Source: Aeromonas cavernicola (GTDB taxonomy: Bacteria; Pseudomonadota; Gammaproteobacteria; Enterobacterales; Aeromonadaceae). Taken from it: a stretch of DNA of 64,000 nt. The stretch lies in contig NZ_PGGC01000080.1 of the NCBI RefSeq assembly GCF_002795305.1, forward strand, positions 1 through 64,000, read 5' to 3'. The notes under the pieces were generated by a model, which worked only from the letters and a program-made list of their open reading frames with translations, did not search any database and was not told the DNA's origin. The position numbers were made by a program, and so were the translations under genes. Numbering within the stretch: the first letter of the stretch is position 1; each line of letters opens with the position of its first letter. Of this stretch, positions 41,342-51,973 are shown piece by piece.

Positions 41342-42232
41342 TTAGTAGGTTCGCTCGATGATGTAATCGGCAAACGCTTCAAGAATATCGGTATTGTAAG
41401 GTAAAGCTTGCAGTGCTGTTAAGGCTTTAGCATGAAGCTGAAGTGTGAGTTTCTGGGCTTCCAACAGCCCCATTAAGGCTGGATACGTACTCTTTTGTTG
41501 CGCGAGATCCGATCCTTGGGGCTTACCGAGTATGGTGGTATCAGCCGTGACATCTAGAATGTCATCTTGCACCTGAAAAGCGAGACCGATTGCGGCTGCA
41601 TAGGCGTGTAGTGCGCTAAGCGTGGCCTCATCGACATCCGGTTTACAGAGGGCGCCTAGGGTAACAGCACACTCAATCAGTGCACCCGTCTTGTGGCGAT
41701 GCACTTTTTCTAGTTCAGCGAGGTTGATTCGACAGCCTTCAGCTTGCAGATCTAATGCCTGACCACCACACATTCCGAGGTAGCCAGATGCTCGCGCCAG
41801 TGAGCTTAGCATCCTGACTCGGTTGGCCATTAGCTCTGTTGGCATGGGATGGTCGGCTAGGATAGTAAACGCCAAGGTCTGTAAGGCATCGCCAGCTAAA
41901 ATGGCAATTCCCTCATCAAATGCTTTGTGAACAGTGGGTTGGCCGCGGCGTAAATCGTCGTTATCCATGGCAGGTAAATCGTCATGTATCAGGGAATACG
42001 CATGGATGCACTCTACCGCAGCGGCAGGTCCATCGAGCAGGTCGCTGTTTACTCCCAGCATTTCTCCTACGGCATAAACTAAAAAAGGACGAACACGCTT
42101 ACCGCCTAGGAGCAAACCGTACTTCATGGCGTCCAGTAAACGTGGTGCCATTGTGGGTAAGGTATCGAGTTGTGTGAGCAGACAGTCATCAATGCGCTGA
42201 CGATGCTGGTTGGCAAAATCGTCCAGTGTCAT
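41342..42232 (-). CDS. ispA: Farnesyl diphosphate synthase
   Basis: 296 residues. First aspartate-rich motif IHDDLPAMDNDDLRRG (about 82-97), second motif FQVQDDILDVTAD (about 219-231). Condenses IPP with DMAPP/GPP to farnesyl-PP, the precursor of ubiquinone side chain and undecaprenyl-PP. Its ATG follows the xseB stop with no gap, and dxs is 21 bases downstream. Confidence 0.97.
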   Translation of the reverse strand: MTLDDFANQHRQRIDDCLLTQLDTLPTMAPRLLDAMKYGLLLGGKRVRPFLVYAVGEMLGVNSDLLDGPAAAVECIHAYSLIHDDLPAMDNDDLRRGQPTVHKAFDEGIAILAGDALQTLAFTILADHPMPTELMANRVRMLSSLARASGYLGMCGGQALDLQAEGCRINLAELEKVHRHKTGALIECAVTLGALCKPDVDEATLSALHAYAAAIGLAFQVQDDILDVTADTTILGKPQGSDLAQQKSTYPALMGLLEAQKLTLQLHAKALTALQALPYNTDILEAFADYIIERTY

Positions 42233-42484
42233 TCACTCCTCTCCTTGTGTTGGATAGAAAGACGACAGCTGTTCGACGTCACCTGATTGTGTCAGGAGAA
42301 TTTGGATTTTCTGTTCAGCCTGCTCCAGTTTGTGCTGGCCAGCGCGAACCAAATGAACTCCCTGTTCAAAACTCTGAAGGGCATCTTCTAGCGATACAGA
42401 GCCGTTCTCAAGGCGGTGAACAATCGTCTCTAATTCGTCCAGAATGGCATCAAAACTAAGCCGATGGTTTTTTTTAGTGGCCAT
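42233..42484 (-). CDS. xseB: Exodeoxyribonuclease VII small subunit
   Basis: 83 residues from ATG 42484 (MATKKNHRLSFDAILDELET), preceded by AAGGGTGA. The family signature LENGSVSLEDALQSFEQGVHL is present. An upstream in-frame ATG would add 27 unlikely residues. Pairs with XseA (not here) to degrade single-stranded DNA. Stop abuts the ispA start. Confidence 0.95.
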   Translation of the reverse strand: MATKKNHRLSFDAILDELETIVHRLENGSVSLEDALQSFEQGVHLVRAGQHKLEQAEQKIQILLTQSGDVEQLSSFYPTQGEE

Positions 42485-42693
42485 GTTCACCCTTAGAAAT
42501 GGAAAAAAGCAGCCTATATTAACATTGGCTGCTCCCTTGGGGGAGGCGGAAAAATCACTGTTCACTCAAACTCCTAGAAAAACGGCCGATAAGAAGCAGG
42601 GCTCGTCGGTAGATTCAAACTTACCGCTAGTGATGTGATTACAGACTATTTAATATAATAAATAACGCCAAGCTGGTGACAGGAGTAAGGGAC

Positions 42694-43452
42694 GTGGATC
42701 TAGCAAGTCTAATCGGCATAATTCTCGGATTTGGGGTTGTAGTGTACGGCATGCTATTGGGTGGCCCCATGAACATGTATGTAGACATGCCTTCCATCTA
42801 TATCACCGTTCTTGGTTCTATCTTTATCGCCATGATGAAGTTCAATCTTGGGCAGTTTTTGATGGCATTCAAAGTCGCTGGTAAAGCCTTCATGTACAAG
42901 GGTGATAAGTTAGAAGATTTGATTGCTAAGGCCGTTGAGCTAGCCGATGCCGCTCGCAAAGGGGGGTTCTTGGCACTTGAGGCTGCAGAGATACCTAATG
43001 CCTTTATGAAGAAAGGGATCGATATGTTGGTTGACGGCCATGATGCTGATGTAGTACGTGCTGTCATGGAAAAAGACATGGATCTGACTAGTGAGCGACA
43101 TGTTATTGCGATAAAAGTATTCCGCTCACTAGGTGACTTGGGGCCTGCGATGGGGATGATCGGTACCTTAGTCGGATTGGTGGCGATGCTGGCGAATATG
43201 AGTGACCCCAAATCAATCGGCCCAGCAATGGCGGTGGCATTGTTAACAACGCTTTATGGCGCTATTGAAGCGAATATGCTTGCTATCCCTATCGCTGACA
43301 AACTAGAGCTACGTAGCGGTGAAGAGAAGCTCAGTCGGGCGTTAATTCTCGATGCTATCATGGGTATTCAAGACGGCCAGAACCCTAGGGTTGTACAGTC
43401 GATGTTGCAGAATTATCTGAATCAATCCAAACGCAATACTGGCGCAGAATAA
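42694..43452 (+). CDS. pomA: Flagellar motor stator protein PomA (sodium type)
   Basis: 252 residues from GTG 42694; AGGAG (42681-42685) is 8 bases upstream. Four transmembrane segments; the cytoplasmic loop (about 60-150) has the charged region that contacts the rotor, and PAMGMIGTLVGLVAML plus GPAMAVALLTTLYGAI are the conserved TM3/TM4 parts. Length and the N-terminal VDLASLIGIILGFG fit PomA rather than the longer MotA (~290). With PomB it forms the Na+ channel driving the polar flagellum. Confidence 0.93.
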   Translation: MDLASLIGIILGFGVVVYGMLLGGPMNMYVDMPSIYITVLGSIFIAMMKFNLGQFLMAFKVAGKAFMYKGDKLEDLIAKAVELADAARKGGFLALEAAEIPNAFMKKGIDMLVDGHDADVVRAVMEKDMDLTSERHVIAIKVFRSLGDLGPAMGMIGTLVGLVAMLANMSDPKSIGPAMAVALLTTLYGAIEANMLAIPIADKLELRSGEEKLSRALILDAIMGIQDGQNPRVVQSMLQNYLNQSKRNTGAE

Positions 43453-43461
43453 GAGGCGATT

Positions 43462-44349
43462 ATGTCTGATTGTAAGTGTCCACCACCTGGTCTGCCCGGC
43501 TACATGGGCACTTTTGCGGACCTTATGTCTCTATTGATGTGCTTCTTCGTATTACTATTGTCGTTTGCTGAGATGGACGTGCAAAAGTTTAAGCAGATAG
43601 CTGGTTCTATGGAAAAAGCCTTTGGAATACAAAATACACTAGAAGTCCAAGATATTCCTAAAGGAACGTCAGTGATTGCACAAGAGTTCAGCCCCGGCCG
43701 TCCTGAACCGACTCCTATCGACACTATTATGCAACAGACGTCAGACATGACTAAAACGGAGCTAGATTTCTTGCCTGGCGAAGAGGATAAAACTGGTGGT
43801 CAGAATCAAAAAGATAATCAGCAGCCCAGCCGAGACACCTCCAAGGAAACGCTGCAAGATACTCAAGAAGAATCCAACGCATTAGCTAAATCTCTTGCCG
43901 AACAAATGAAAGCCCAGATTCAAGATGGGGCGATTGAAATTGAAGCATTAGGGCAGCAGGTCATTATTCGAATTAGGGAAAAAGCGTCGTTTCCTGCAGG
44001 TTCTGCTTTCTTGCAGCCTCAATTTTGGCCAGTTATTCGCAAGGTTGCTGAATTACTTAAAGATGTACCTGGTGAGATAACTATTTCAGGTCACACGGAT
44101 AATGTAGCAACCGACGATGAATTGTTTCGTTCCAACTGGGAACTTTCTTCACAGCGTGCTGTTGCTGTTGCGCATCAGATGATAAAAGTACCTGGTTTTG
44201 CACAAGGACGTCTTGTGGTACAGGGGATGGCGGATGCTAAACCTCTAGTACCTAATAACACACCAGAGAATCGACGAATTAATAGACGAGTTGAGATTGC
44301 TATTATGCAAGGAAAACCAGCCGTATCAGCCCCTCTATCGGTACCATAA
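43462..44349 (+). CDS. pomB: Flagellar motor stator protein PomB (sodium type)
   Basis: 295 residues. A single N-terminal transmembrane helix carries the essential Asp in YMGTFADLMSLLMCFFVLLL (about residue 19). A disordered Gln/Lys/Asp-rich linker (about 85-150) follows, then an OmpA/MotB peptidoglycan-binding domain with ITISGHTDNVATDDELFRSNWELS and NRRINRRVEIAI. AGAGGCGA 4 bases before ATG. Starts 10 bases after pomA. Confidence 0.93.
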   Translation: MSDCKCPPPGLPGYMGTFADLMSLLMCFFVLLLSFAEMDVQKFKQIAGSMEKAFGIQNTLEVQDIPKGTSVIAQEFSPGRPEPTPIDTIMQQTSDMTKTELDFLPGEEDKTGGQNQKDNQQPSRDTSKETLQDTQEESNALAKSLAEQMKAQIQDGAIEIEALGQQVIIRIREKASFPAGSAFLQPQFWPVIRKVAELLKDVPGEITISGHTDNVATDDELFRSNWELSSQRAVAVAHQMIKVPGFAQGRLVVQGMADAKPLVPNNTPENRRINRRVEIAIMQGKPAVSAPLSVP

Positions 44350-44498
44350 AGGTGAAGCATTTTTTTCACTAAAATATCAGTACAGGACTGACATGGATTT
44401 TACCTAGGCTTCATACTAAGATACTGAATCCTAATTGGCGGCTACATACAGCATTAGAAAGCCGTAGTATCGATTGTCAAACAACCTAGGTTTTTATT

Positions 44499-44975
44499 AT
44501 GAATTATACCCCGATGACTGTTCGCGGCGCTGAAAAGCTGCGCGAAGAGCTCGATTATCTCAAGACGGTGCAGCGCCCACAAATTATAGAAGCCATTGCG
44601 GATGCGCGTGAGCATGGTGATTTAAAAGAAAACGCCGAATATCATGCAGCTAGAGAACAGCAGGGATTTTGTGAGGGGCGTATTCAAGAGATTGAAGCCA
44701 AGCTTTCAAACGCCCATGTGATAGACGTAACTAAGGTAACCAACAATGGCCGCGTGATATTTGGCTCAACTGTTACTCTGTTAAAGTTAGATAGCGAGGA
44801 AGAGGTGGTTTATCGGATTGTTGGTGATGATGAGTCGGATATTAAGCACAATCTTATATCTGTGAATTCACCTATAGCACGAGCCCTTGTAGGAAAAGAG
44901 GTTGATGACGTCGCAATCGTAAAAACACCTGCAGGTGATGTTGAGTATGAAATAGTCGACATTGCTTACATATAA
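44499..44975 (+). CDS. greA: Transcription elongation factor GreA
   Basis: 158 residues. The N-terminal coiled coil holds the acidic tip [20 protein letters not shown] (about 33-52); the C-terminal FKBP-like domain has [19 protein letters not shown]. It enters the RNA polymerase secondary channel and triggers cleavage of backtracked RNA. Own leader of about 150 bases. GreB is less likely because of length and tip sequence. Confidence 0.96.
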   Translation: MNYTPMTVRGAEKLREELDYLKTVQRPQIIEAIADAREHGDLKENAEYHAAREQQGFCEGRIQEIEAKLSNAHVIDVTKVTNNGRVIFGSTVTLLKLDSEEEVVYRIVGDDESDIKHNLISVNSPIARALVGKEVDDVAIVKTPAGDVEYEIVDIAYI

Positions 44976-44989
44976 CAATAGTTAATATC

Positions 44990-45010
44990 CAGGGGATTTA
45001 AATTCCCCTG
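44990..45010 (+). terminator. Hairpin after greA
   Basis: cagggga (44990-44996) and tcccctg (45004-45010) form a 7-bp stem with a 7-base loop, 15 bases past the stop; only a short T-containing tail follows. Confidence 0.6.
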
Positions 45011-45222
45011 ATTATTCTTAGATTTGCAATGTTACAGGTGTAAACAAGTAAAAAATTAGTGTTGTACTTTAGTAACGATATTTGGATAAATACTCGACTG
45101 TTGTTAGCTAGTCAGTCATATCGATTCTAAAATCATTAGTAGTTATTGCGCATTCATAAGCGGTTTATATCTCACGATGTATCGTGGGCTATAAAGTTTT
45201 AAATTATAAAAATGCTTACTAT

Positions 45223-45519
45223 TTATTTCCTAGGTATTTGGATTTTGGGAATATTAGCAGCACGATAAATAGTCAGGATATGCCCTAAGCTTTGTACTTT
45301 TACAGCGCCTGTTTCACGGACGATGGCATCCATAACCAGCTGCTTCATCTCGCGATTTTCCGAGGCAACCTTAACTTTGATTAGCTCGTGATGGCTGAGT
45401 GCTAGGTCGATCTCTACCAGTACACCTTCTGTCAGGCCATGCTGACCGAGCAGAACGACAGGTTTGAGGTTGTGGGCAAGGCCCTTCAGGTACTGTTTTT
45501 GTTTGTTGTTGAGAATCAT
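45223..45519 (-). CDS. yhbY: Ribosome-assembly RNA-binding protein YhbY (CRM domain)
   Basis: 98 residues, a single CRM domain: QKQYLKGLAHNLKPVVLLGQHGLTEG, then ALSHHELIKVKVAS and the GKxG-equivalent loop. Associates with pre-50S particles. Divergent from rlmE, as in E. coli, with a promoter region at 45520-45616. Confidence 0.93.
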   Translation of the reverse strand: MILNNKQKQYLKGLAHNLKPVVLLGQHGLTEGVLVEIDLALSHHELIKVKVASENREMKQLVMDAIVRETGAVKVQSLGHILTIYRAANIPKIQIPRK

Positions 45520-45616
45520 CGCAATTTCTTCATAAGTCAGGGTTGAAAGGGGCGTATTCTACCCCCACTTAGCCCTTAATACTAATAACCCTTGTGGTTT
45601 TTTAAAGTCGATTATC

Positions 45617-46246
45617 ATGACCCAGAAAAAACGTTCCCCCAGTTCAACTCGCTGGTTAAAAGAACATTTCGACGATCAATACGTCAAAAAAGCCCAGAAA
45701 ATGGGCCTGCGTTCTCGTGCTGTTTTCAAGATTGACGAGATCCAGGGCAAGGATCGCTTGCTGAAAAATGGCATGACTGTAGTAGATTTGGGGGCAGCCC
45801 CCGGTGGGTGGTCCCAGTTCGCGGTTGAACAGGTTGGTGATTCGGGTCGCGTCATCGCATGTGACATTTTGCCGATGGATCCCATTGCCGGTGTCGATTT
45901 CCTGCAAGGGGACTTTCGGGAGGAAACTGTGCTCGGCGCCTTGCTGGAGCGTGTGGGTCCTGACAAGGTTGATGTCGTGATGTCTGATATGGCGCCCAAC
46001 ATGAGCGGTACCCAGCAGGTGGATCAGGCTCGCGCCATGTATCTGGTCGAGCTGGCGCTAGACATGTGCAATCAGGTATTGCGCAATGACGGCAGTTTTG
46101 TGGTGAAGGTGTTTCAGGGAGAGGGCTTTGATGCCTATCTCAATGAAATCCGTAAACTTTTCTCCGCTGTCAAAATTCGTAAACCAGACTCATCCCGAGC
46201 CAGATCACGGGAAGTCTACATTGTGGCTACCGGTTTTAAACTGTAG
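45617..46246 (+). CDS. rlmE: 23S rRNA 2'-O-methyltransferase (Um2552)
   Basis: 209 residues. SAM site [20 protein letters not shown] (about 56-75); catalytic K-D-K-E residues include Asp in [11 protein letters not shown] and Lys in [10 protein letters not shown]. Methylates U2552 in the A loop of 23S rRNA and aids 50S assembly. Heat-shock-linked with the following ftsH, 45 bases downstream. Confidence 0.97.
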   Translation: MTQKKRSPSSTRWLKEHFDDQYVKKAQKMGLRSRAVFKIDEIQGKDRLLKNGMTVVDLGAAPGGWSQFAVEQVGDSGRVIACDILPMDPIAGVDFLQGDFREETVLGALLERVGPDKVDVVMSDMAPNMSGTQQVDQARAMYLVELALDMCNQVLRNDGSFVVKVFQGEGFDAYLNEIRKLFSAVKIRKPDSSRARSREVYIVATGFKL

Positions 46247-46291
46247 TACCCTAACCTTCATCGTTAACTGTCAGTCTGCGAGGTTACTGAT

Positions 46292-48238
46292 TTGAGTGAC
46301 ATGGCGAAAAACTTAATCCTGTGGCTGGTCATCGCCGTCGTTTTGATGTCGGTGTTCAATAGCTTCAGCCCCAGCGATACCACAAGTCGCCAGCTGGACT
46401 ATTCCAGCTTTGTTAAAGAGGTGACCCAAGAGCAGATCCGTGAAGTGCGGATGGACGGTAAGGTCATTAATGGCGTCAAGCGTACTGGTGAACGATTCAC
46501 CACCATCATCCCTGCGCCGGATCCCCAGCTGCTCAACGACATGCTCAATCACAATGTCAAAGTGATGGGCGAGAAGCCGGAAGAGCCGTCTCTGTTGACC
46601 TCTATCTTCATCTCCTGGTTCCCGATGCTGCTGCTGATCGGTGTCTGGGTCTTCTTCATGCGTCAGATGCAGGGCGGCGGTGGCAAAGGTGCCATGTCGT
46701 TTGGCAAGAGCAAGGCTCGCCTGATGAGCGAAGATCAGATCAAGACCACCTTTGCTGATGTTGCAGGTTGCGATGAAGCCAAGGAAGAGGTGAAGGAGCT
46801 GGTTGACTATCTGCGCGATCCGAGCAAATTTCAGAAGCTGGGTGGCAAAATCCCGACCGGCGTGCTGCTGGTTGGTCCTCCCGGTACCGGTAAAACTTTG
46901 CTGGCTAAGGCCATTGCGGGCGAGGCAAAGGTACCGTTCTTCACCATCTCCGGTTCCGATTTCGTGGAAATGTTCGTCGGTGTCGGTGCCTCTCGGGTGC
47001 GTGACATGTTCGAACAAGCCAAGAAATCCTCCCCCTGCATCATTTTTATCGATGAAATTGATGCTGTCGGCCGCCAGCGTGGCGCCGGTCTGGGGGGGGG
47101 GCACGATGAACGTGAGCAGACCCTTAACCAGATGCTGGTAGAGATGGATGGCTTTGAAGGCAACGAAGGCATTATCGTCATTGCTGCCACCAACCGTCCT
47201 GACGTACTGGATCCGGCACTGCTGCGTCCGGGCCGTTTCGACCGTCAGGTTGTGGTCGGTCTGCCGGATGTCCGTGGTCGCGAGCAGATCCTGAAAGTGC
47301 ACATGCGCAAAGTGCCGTTGGCGGATGACGTCAATCCGGCGCTGATTGCCCGTGGTACGCCAGGTTTCTCTGGGGCTGACTTGGCTAACTTGGTCAACGA
47401 AGCTGCCCTCTTCTCTGCTCGCGAGAGCCGCCGTGTGGTCTCCATGGCCGAGTTCGAGAAGGCCAAGGATAAGATCATGATGGGGGCTGAACGTCGTTCC
47501 ATGGTAATGAAAGAGTCCGAAAAGGAGATGACTGCTTATCACGAAGCGGGTCACGCCATTATCGGTCGCGTGGTTCCGGATCATGACCCCGTTTACAAGG
47601 TTTCCATTATTCCTCGCGGTCGTGCACTGGGTGTGACTATGTATCTGCCTGAACAGGATCGCTGGAGCCACTCTAAGCAGCATCTGGAATCCATGATCTC
47701 CAGCCTATATGGTGGTCGTCTGGCGGAAGAACTGATTTACGGTACTGAAAGGGTTTCTACTGGTGCTTCCAATGACATCGAACGTGCCACTGATATTGCT
47801 CGTAAGATGGTAACCCAGTGGGGGATGTCCGAACGTCTCGGCCCAATGCTCTACGCGGAAGAAGATGGTGAAGTGTTCCTTGGTCGCAGCATGGCCAAGG
47901 CCAAGCACATGTCCGACGATACCGCTCGCGTCATTGATGCCGAGGTCAAGCTGGTCATCGACCGCAACTACGCCCGCTCCAAGCAGATCCTGCTGGATAA
48001 CATGGACGTGTTGCACAGCATGAAAGATGCGCTGATGAAGTACGAGACCATTGATGCTAAGCAGATCGATGATCTGATGGCGCGCCGTGAGGTTCGTGCG
48101 CCCAGCAACTGGCATGACGAGCACGGAGATACCCCGCAAGGCGGTTCTACCGTGGCTGCTGAGGTCAGGTCGGCTGATGAAGCTGCGCCGGTGGCGGAGG
48201 TCTCTATCGACAAAGCCAACGACGCCCCGGCCAAATAA
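46292..48238 (+). CDS. ftsH: ATP-dependent zinc metalloprotease FtsH
   Basis: 648 residues from TTG 46292; GCGAGG (46278-46283) is better spaced to this TTG than to ATG 46301 (MAKNLILW). Two N-terminal membrane helices bracket a periplasmic domain. The AAA domain has [20 protein letters not shown] (Walker A), [15 protein letters not shown] (Walker B) and an SRH region. The protease motif HEAGH starts at His417. Degrades membrane and regulatory proteins such as LpxC and RpoH. A ten-base G run (47092-47101) encodes part of GLGGGHDE. Confidence 0.97.
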   Translation: MSDMAKNLILWLVIAVVLMSVFNSFSPSDTTSRQLDYSSFVKEVTQEQIREVRMDGKVINGVKRTGERFTTIIPAPDPQLLNDMLNHNVKVMGEKPEEPSLLTSIFISWFPMLLLIGVWVFFMRQMQGGGGKGAMSFGKSKARLMSEDQIKTTFADVAGCDEAKEEVKELVDYLRDPSKFQKLGGKIPTGVLLVGPPGTGKTLLAKAIAGEAKVPFFTISGSDFVEMFVGVGASRVRDMFEQAKKSSPCIIFIDEIDAVGRQRGAGLGGGHDEREQTLNQMLVEMDGFEGNEGIIVIAATNRPDVLDPALLRPGRFDRQVVVGLPDVRGREQILKVHMRKVPLADDVNPALIARGTPGFSGADLANLVNEAALFSARESRRVVSMAEFEKAKDKIMMGAERRSMVMKESEKEMTAYHEAGHAIIGRVVPDHDPVYKVSIIPRGRALGVTMYLPEQDRWSHSKQHLESMISSLYGGRLAEELIYGTERVSTGASNDIERATDIARKMVTQWGMSERLGPMLYAEEDGEVFLGRSMAKAKHMSDDTARVIDAEVKLVIDRNYARSKQILLDNMDVLHSMKDALMKYETIDAKQIDDLMARREVRAPSNWHDEHGDTPQGGSTVAAEVRSADEAAPVAEVSIDKANDAPAK

Positions 48239-48250
48239 TCGTGACTCTCC

Positions 48251-48280
48251 AAACCCCGGGCTTGCCCGGGGTTTTTCTTT
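48251..48280 (+). terminator. Terminator between ftsH and folP
   Basis: aaccccgggc (48252-48261) pairs with gcccggggtt (48264-48273), followed by tttcttt. It lies directly after ftsH, so folP gets attenuated read-through or its own start. Confidence 0.85.
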
Positions 48281-48297
48281 ATCAGATGGACGTGAAA

Positions 48298-49143
48298 ATG
48301 CAGTTAATCAGCAAGGGGCTTAGCCTCTCCTTCGATCGTCCCCATGTGATGGGGATCCTCAATGTGACGCCCGACTCCTTCTCCGATGGTGGACATTTCA
48401 ATCAGTTCGAACAGGCAATGGCTCATGCGCGGCAGATGGTCTCCGATGGGGCGACCCTCATCGACATCGGTGGTGAGTCAACCCGCCCTGGTGCGCCCGA
48501 GGTGAGCGAACAGGAGGAGCTAGATAGAGTCATCCCAGTGGTAGAGCGCTTGGTTTGTGAGTTGGATGTGATGATCTCTCTCGATACTTCCAAGGCTGTG
48601 GTGATGCGTGAAGGATGTGCGGTTGGGGCACATCTTATAAACGATGTACGGGCTTTGCAGGAACCCGGTGCACTTGCCGTTGCAGCAGAAGCTGACGTTC
48701 CCGTTTGCCTCATGCATATGCAAGGGCAGCCAAGAACTATGCAGCTCGAACCACACTATGATGATTTGCTGGTAGAAATGCGGGCCTTTTTCGATGAACG
48801 GATTGCCGCCTGCCTTGCTGCCGGGCTTAAGCGTGAGCAATTATTGCTGGATCCGGGATACGGATTTGGCAAGACCCTTGAACATAACTACCAGCTATTA
48901 GCTACTCAAAAGGAACTGCTTGATTATGGCTTGCCGCTATTGGTAGGGATGTCGCGAAAGTCTATGATAGGCAACTTGCTTCGCCGTCCAGTAGATAAGT
49001 GCCTACCCGGCAGTCTGGCATGCGCCCTTATCGGCATGCAGCATGGGGCACGTATCATTCGGGTCCACGATGTGCGGGAGACCATGGACGCATTGCGCGT
49101 CGGCTGGTTGGCAATGACGGGACAAGATTTTATTTCCAGATAA
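48298..49143 (+). CDS. folP: Dihydropteroate synthase
   Basis: 281 residues from ATG 48298 (MQLISKGLSLSFDRPHVMGI), chosen because earlier in-frame starts run through the terminator; ATG 48286 is an alternative. The signatures MGILNVTPDSFSDGGHF and IDIGGESTRPGAPEV, and GMSRKSMIG are present. Joins p-aminobenzoate to the pterin diphosphate in folate synthesis; target of sulfonamides. Between ftsH and glmM as in E. coli. Confidence 0.96.
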   Translation: MQLISKGLSLSFDRPHVMGILNVTPDSFSDGGHFNQFEQAMAHARQMVSDGATLIDIGGESTRPGAPEVSEQEELDRVIPVVERLVCELDVMISLDTSKAVVMREGCAVGAHLINDVRALQEPGALAVAAEADVPVCLMHMQGQPRTMQLEPHYDDLLVEMRAFFDERIAACLAAGLKREQLLLDPGYGFGKTLEHNYQLLATQKELLDYGLPLLVGMSRKSMIGNLLRRPVDKCLPGSLACALIGMQHGARIIRVHDVRETMDALRVGWLAMTGQDFISR

Positions 49144-49159
49144 TTAAAGAGAACAGACA

Positions 49160-50494
49160 ATGGCAAGAAAGTATTTTGGCACTGATGGGGTACGTGGCAA
49201 GGTTGGTGAATATCCCATCACCCCTGATTTTGTGATGAAGCTGGGTTGGGCTGCCGGTAAGGTTCTCTCCAAGAAGGGCACCAAAAAGGTATTGATTGGT
49301 AAAGATACCCGTATCTCTGGCTACATGTTGGAGTCTGCTCTAGAAGCAGGCCTCTCCGCCGCAGGTCTCAAAGCCATTCTGATGGGCCCTATGCCTACCC
49401 CAGCTGTTGCTTATCTAACTCGCACTTTCCGTGCCGAAGCCGGGATCGTCATCAGCGCCTCCCATAATCCTTTCTACGATAACGGCATCAAATTCTTCTC
49501 TGCTGATGGCACTAAGTTGCCTGATGAGGTTGAGCTGGCCATTGAGGCTGAGCTGGATCACGAACTCAAATGCGTTGATTCTGCTGAGCTTGGCAAAGCA
49601 GTGCGTATTGACGATGCCGCAGGTCGCTACATTGAGTTCTGTAAGAGTACCTTTCCTTCCCACATGAATCTGGAAGGGGTAAAGATAGTGGTCGACTGTG
49701 GTCATGGTGCTACTTATCACATCGCCCCGTCGGTTTTCCGCGAGCTGGGCGCTGAGCTTATTACCATGGGTTGTGCCCCAGATGGTCTCAACATCAACGA
49801 CGGCGTCGGTTCGACGGCTCCCGAGGCGCTGGTTGCCAAGGTACTGGAGTGCAATGCTGATCTTGGTGTGGCATTTGATGGCGATGGTGACCGCCTTATC
49901 ATGGTTGATCACAGTGGTTATCTCATCGATGGCGACGAGATCCTCTACATCATTGCCCGAGATGCCTTGCGCAATGGTCGCCTAAAAGGTGGCGTAGTGG
50001 GTACCCTGATGGCCAATATGGGTTTGGAGTTGGCGTTGCAGACCCTTGGTATCCCGTTTGCGCGGGCCAAGGTAGGTGACCGCTATGTGCTTGAGATGAT
50101 GGAAGAGAAAGGATGGCGCATTGGTGGTGAGAATTCCGGTCACATCATTTGTCTAGATCAAACCACTACTGGGGATGGCATCGTTGCGGCGCTGCAGGTA
50201 CTCACGGCTATGCGCTGTGCGGAGATGCCGCTGGCAAAACTGCGCTCTGGTATGAGTAAGTTTCCGCAAGTATTAGTGAATGTTCGCTTTGCCGAAGGTA
50301 AAGATCCTCTAACCGCAGAGGCGGTCCAGCAGGAGGTTGCCAAGGTCGAACAAGAGCTGGCTGGCCGTGGCCGCGTACTGCTGCGTAAATCCGGTACCGA
50401 ACCCCTTATCCGGGTGATGGTAGAAGGGGAAAGTGAACAGCAGGTACGTGATATGGCGCAACGTATTGCGGACCAAGTGGTATCGGCGTTTTAG
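49160..50494 (+). CDS. glmM: Phosphoglucosamine mutase
   Basis: 444 residues. Active-site phosphoserine motif [19 protein letters not shown] (Ser101), metal loop [14 protein letters not shown], sugar-specificity loop GGENSGHI, and phosphate site [15 protein letters not shown]. Converts glucosamine-6-P to glucosamine-1-P for UDP-GlcNAc, hence peptidoglycan and LPS. It follows folP by 16 bases. Confidence 0.97.
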   Translation: MARKYFGTDGVRGKVGEYPITPDFVMKLGWAAGKVLSKKGTKKVLIGKDTRISGYMLESALEAGLSAAGLKAILMGPMPTPAVAYLTRTFRAEAGIVISASHNPFYDNGIKFFSADGTKLPDEVELAIEAELDHELKCVDSAELGKAVRIDDAAGRYIEFCKSTFPSHMNLEGVKIVVDCGHGATYHIAPSVFRELGAELITMGCAPDGLNINDGVGSTAPEALVAKVLECNADLGVAFDGDGDRLIMVDHSGYLIDGDEILYIIARDALRNGRLKGGVVGTLMANMGLELALQTLGIPFARAKVGDRYVLEMMEEKGWRIGGENSGHIICLDQTTTGDGIVAALQVLTAMRCAEMPLAKLRSGMSKFPQVLVNVRFAEGKDPLTAEAVQQEVAKVEQELAGRGRVLLRKSGTEPLIRVMVEGESEQQVRDMAQRIADQVVSAF

Positions 50495-50500
50495 TTAACA

Positions 50501-50528
50501 AAGCGGGCGATTTTTAGTCGCCCTGCTT
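50501..50528 (+). terminator. Hairpin after glmM
   Basis: aagcgggcga (50501-50510) pairs with tcgccctgctt (50518-50528) with one bulged base; T-rich but discontinuous tail. Confidence 0.5.
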
Positions 50529-50752
50529 GTATCTTGTTCAATCAGCTCGCGAAATGAAAAATAGCGCTTGTCAGCAGACAATCCTGTCGATATTATCTGC
50601 CGCGCTCTAACAAGATGGCTGCTAGAGAATCTAGCCAACCTTTTTGTTATAAATAAATATTACGCCACGCCAGAGTGTAAAATAACCCCGCCAACTATTA
50701 TTCATTTTTTTGATTATGTTGGTATGTGATAGGTGGTAAAGGATACACGTTA

Positions 50753-51079
50753 ATGTATGAAATTCTTTTAGTGCTTTACTTGCTAGTTTCTCTTGCTTTA
50801 ATCGGGCTTGTGATGGTTCAGCAAGGCAAAGGCGCTGATATGGGAGCATCTTTTGGCGCTGGCGCATCAAATACTGTTTTTGGTTCTAGTGGGTCAGGGA
50901 GTTTTCTGACAAGAACTACAGCGATTTTGGCAACCTTGTTTTTCGTCATAAGCTTGGTGCTTGGCTCAATGTCGAGCAATAAAGTAAAACAGGGTGGTGA
51001 ATGGGATGATTTGCAACAGACTAATAAAGTCGAGCAAATCAAAGAACCAGCTAGTAAAGATGCTGATGTCCCAGAGTGA
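50753..51079 (+). CDS. secG: Preprotein translocase subunit SecG
   Basis: 108 residues from ATG 50753 (MYEILLVLYLLVSLALIGLV), with AAAGGA (50738-50743) upstream. Two membrane helices with the conserved LVMVQQGKGADMGASFGAGAS between them, and a hydrophilic C-tail. Part of SecYEG. glmM-secG-tRNA-Leu order as in E. coli. Confidence 0.96.
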   Translation: MYEILLVLYLLVSLALIGLVMVQQGKGADMGASFGAGASNTVFGSSGSGSFLTRTTAILATLFFVISLVLGSMSSNKVKQGGEWDDLQQTNKVEQIKEPASKDADVPE

Positions 51080-51086
51080 TAGTTTA

Positions 51087-51171
51087 GCCGTGGTGGTGGA
51101 ATTGGTAGACACGCTATCTTGAGGGGGTAGTGCTCTAGGGTGTGCGGGTTCGAGTCCCGCCCACGGCACCA
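51087..51171 (+). tRNA. leuU: tRNA-Leu (GAG)
   Basis: 85 bases with CCA. Acceptor gccgtgg/ccacggc; anticodon loop ttGAGgg; long class II variable arm; T arm gcggg-ttcgagt-cccgc. It is close to E. coli leuU and placed 7 bases after secG, as there. Confidence 0.97.
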
Positions 51172-51259
51172 ATTTAATATTGTCTACGTAAAATGTAGAT
51201 TGTTGTTGAGATTCATATAGTTGATATTCAATTATGTGCAATCTTTAAGTGGTTTCGGC

Positions 51260-51336
<77 letters not shown>

Positions 51337-51400
51337 TATCACGCATTTCCTAGGCTCAGGAAAGCGGTCATCGAAAGATGACAATCAGGGTAAAGCGCCA

Positions 51401-51429
51401 AGCCCCGATTTGAAATCGGGGCTTTTTGT
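51401..51429 (+). terminator. Terminator between tRNA-fMet and rimP
   Basis: agccccga (51401-51408) pairs with tcggggct (51416-51423), flanked by further A-T pairs, then ttttgtt. In E. coli, read-through of this region feeds the nusA operon, and NusA controls it. Confidence 0.8.
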
Positions 51430-51500
51430 TATGTAGAATTTACTCTGAATAGTTATATATCTGGGCTTTATGCCCTTTTTTTGTTTTTTGGAGGGTGACT

Positions 51501-51959
51501 TTGGCTACGTTAGAGCAACGTTTGACCGATATGCTCGAGGCTTCTGTCGTTGCCTTGGGCTTTGAACTTTGGGGAGTTGAGTTTATCCGTGCTGGTAAAC
51601 ACTCCACTCTACGTGTCTACATTGACGGTGAAGACGGCGTTACAGTTGAAAACTGTGCTGAAGTTAGCCATCAAGTGGGCGCCATTATGGATGTCGAAGA
51701 CCCGATTGCTGAGGAATATTACCTTGAAGTTTCCTCGCCTGGTCTAGACCGTCCACTGTTCAAGGTCACCCAATTTGAGAAGTACGTTGGCCAAGAGGTG
51801 GCGGTAACGCTTCGTATGGCAACAAATAACCGCCGCAAGTTCAAAGGCGTGATCAAAGCCGTACAGGGTGACATGATCACTTTGATGGTAGATGGTAAGG
51901 ACGACGTGTTGGCTTTTACCAATATTCAAAAAGCTAACATAGTGCCGAACTTTGGTTAA
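51501..51959 (+). CDS. rimP: Ribosome maturation factor RimP
   Basis: 152 residues from TTG 51501 (decoded [16 protein letters not shown]), because GGAGG (51490-51494) is 6 bases upstream; GTG 51495 overlaps the RBS. Signatures [20 protein letters not shown] and [20 protein letters not shown]. Binds the 30S precursor with uS12. First protein gene of the nusA-infB operon. Confidence 0.94.
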   Translation: MATLEQRLTDMLEASVVALGFELWGVEFIRAGKHSTLRVYIDGEDGVTVENCAEVSHQVGAIMDVEDPIAEEYYLEVSSPGLDRPLFKVTQFEKYVGQEVAVTLRMATNNRRKFKGVIKAVQGDMITLMVDGKDDVLAFTNIQKANIVPNFG

Positions 51960-51973
51960 CGAGGCTATCGGAC

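Noticed and set aside
46313-47683. 456-residue open frame on the minus strand
   Set aside because: It is antisense to ftsH across its AAA and protease motifs; composition is a shadow of strong codon bias.
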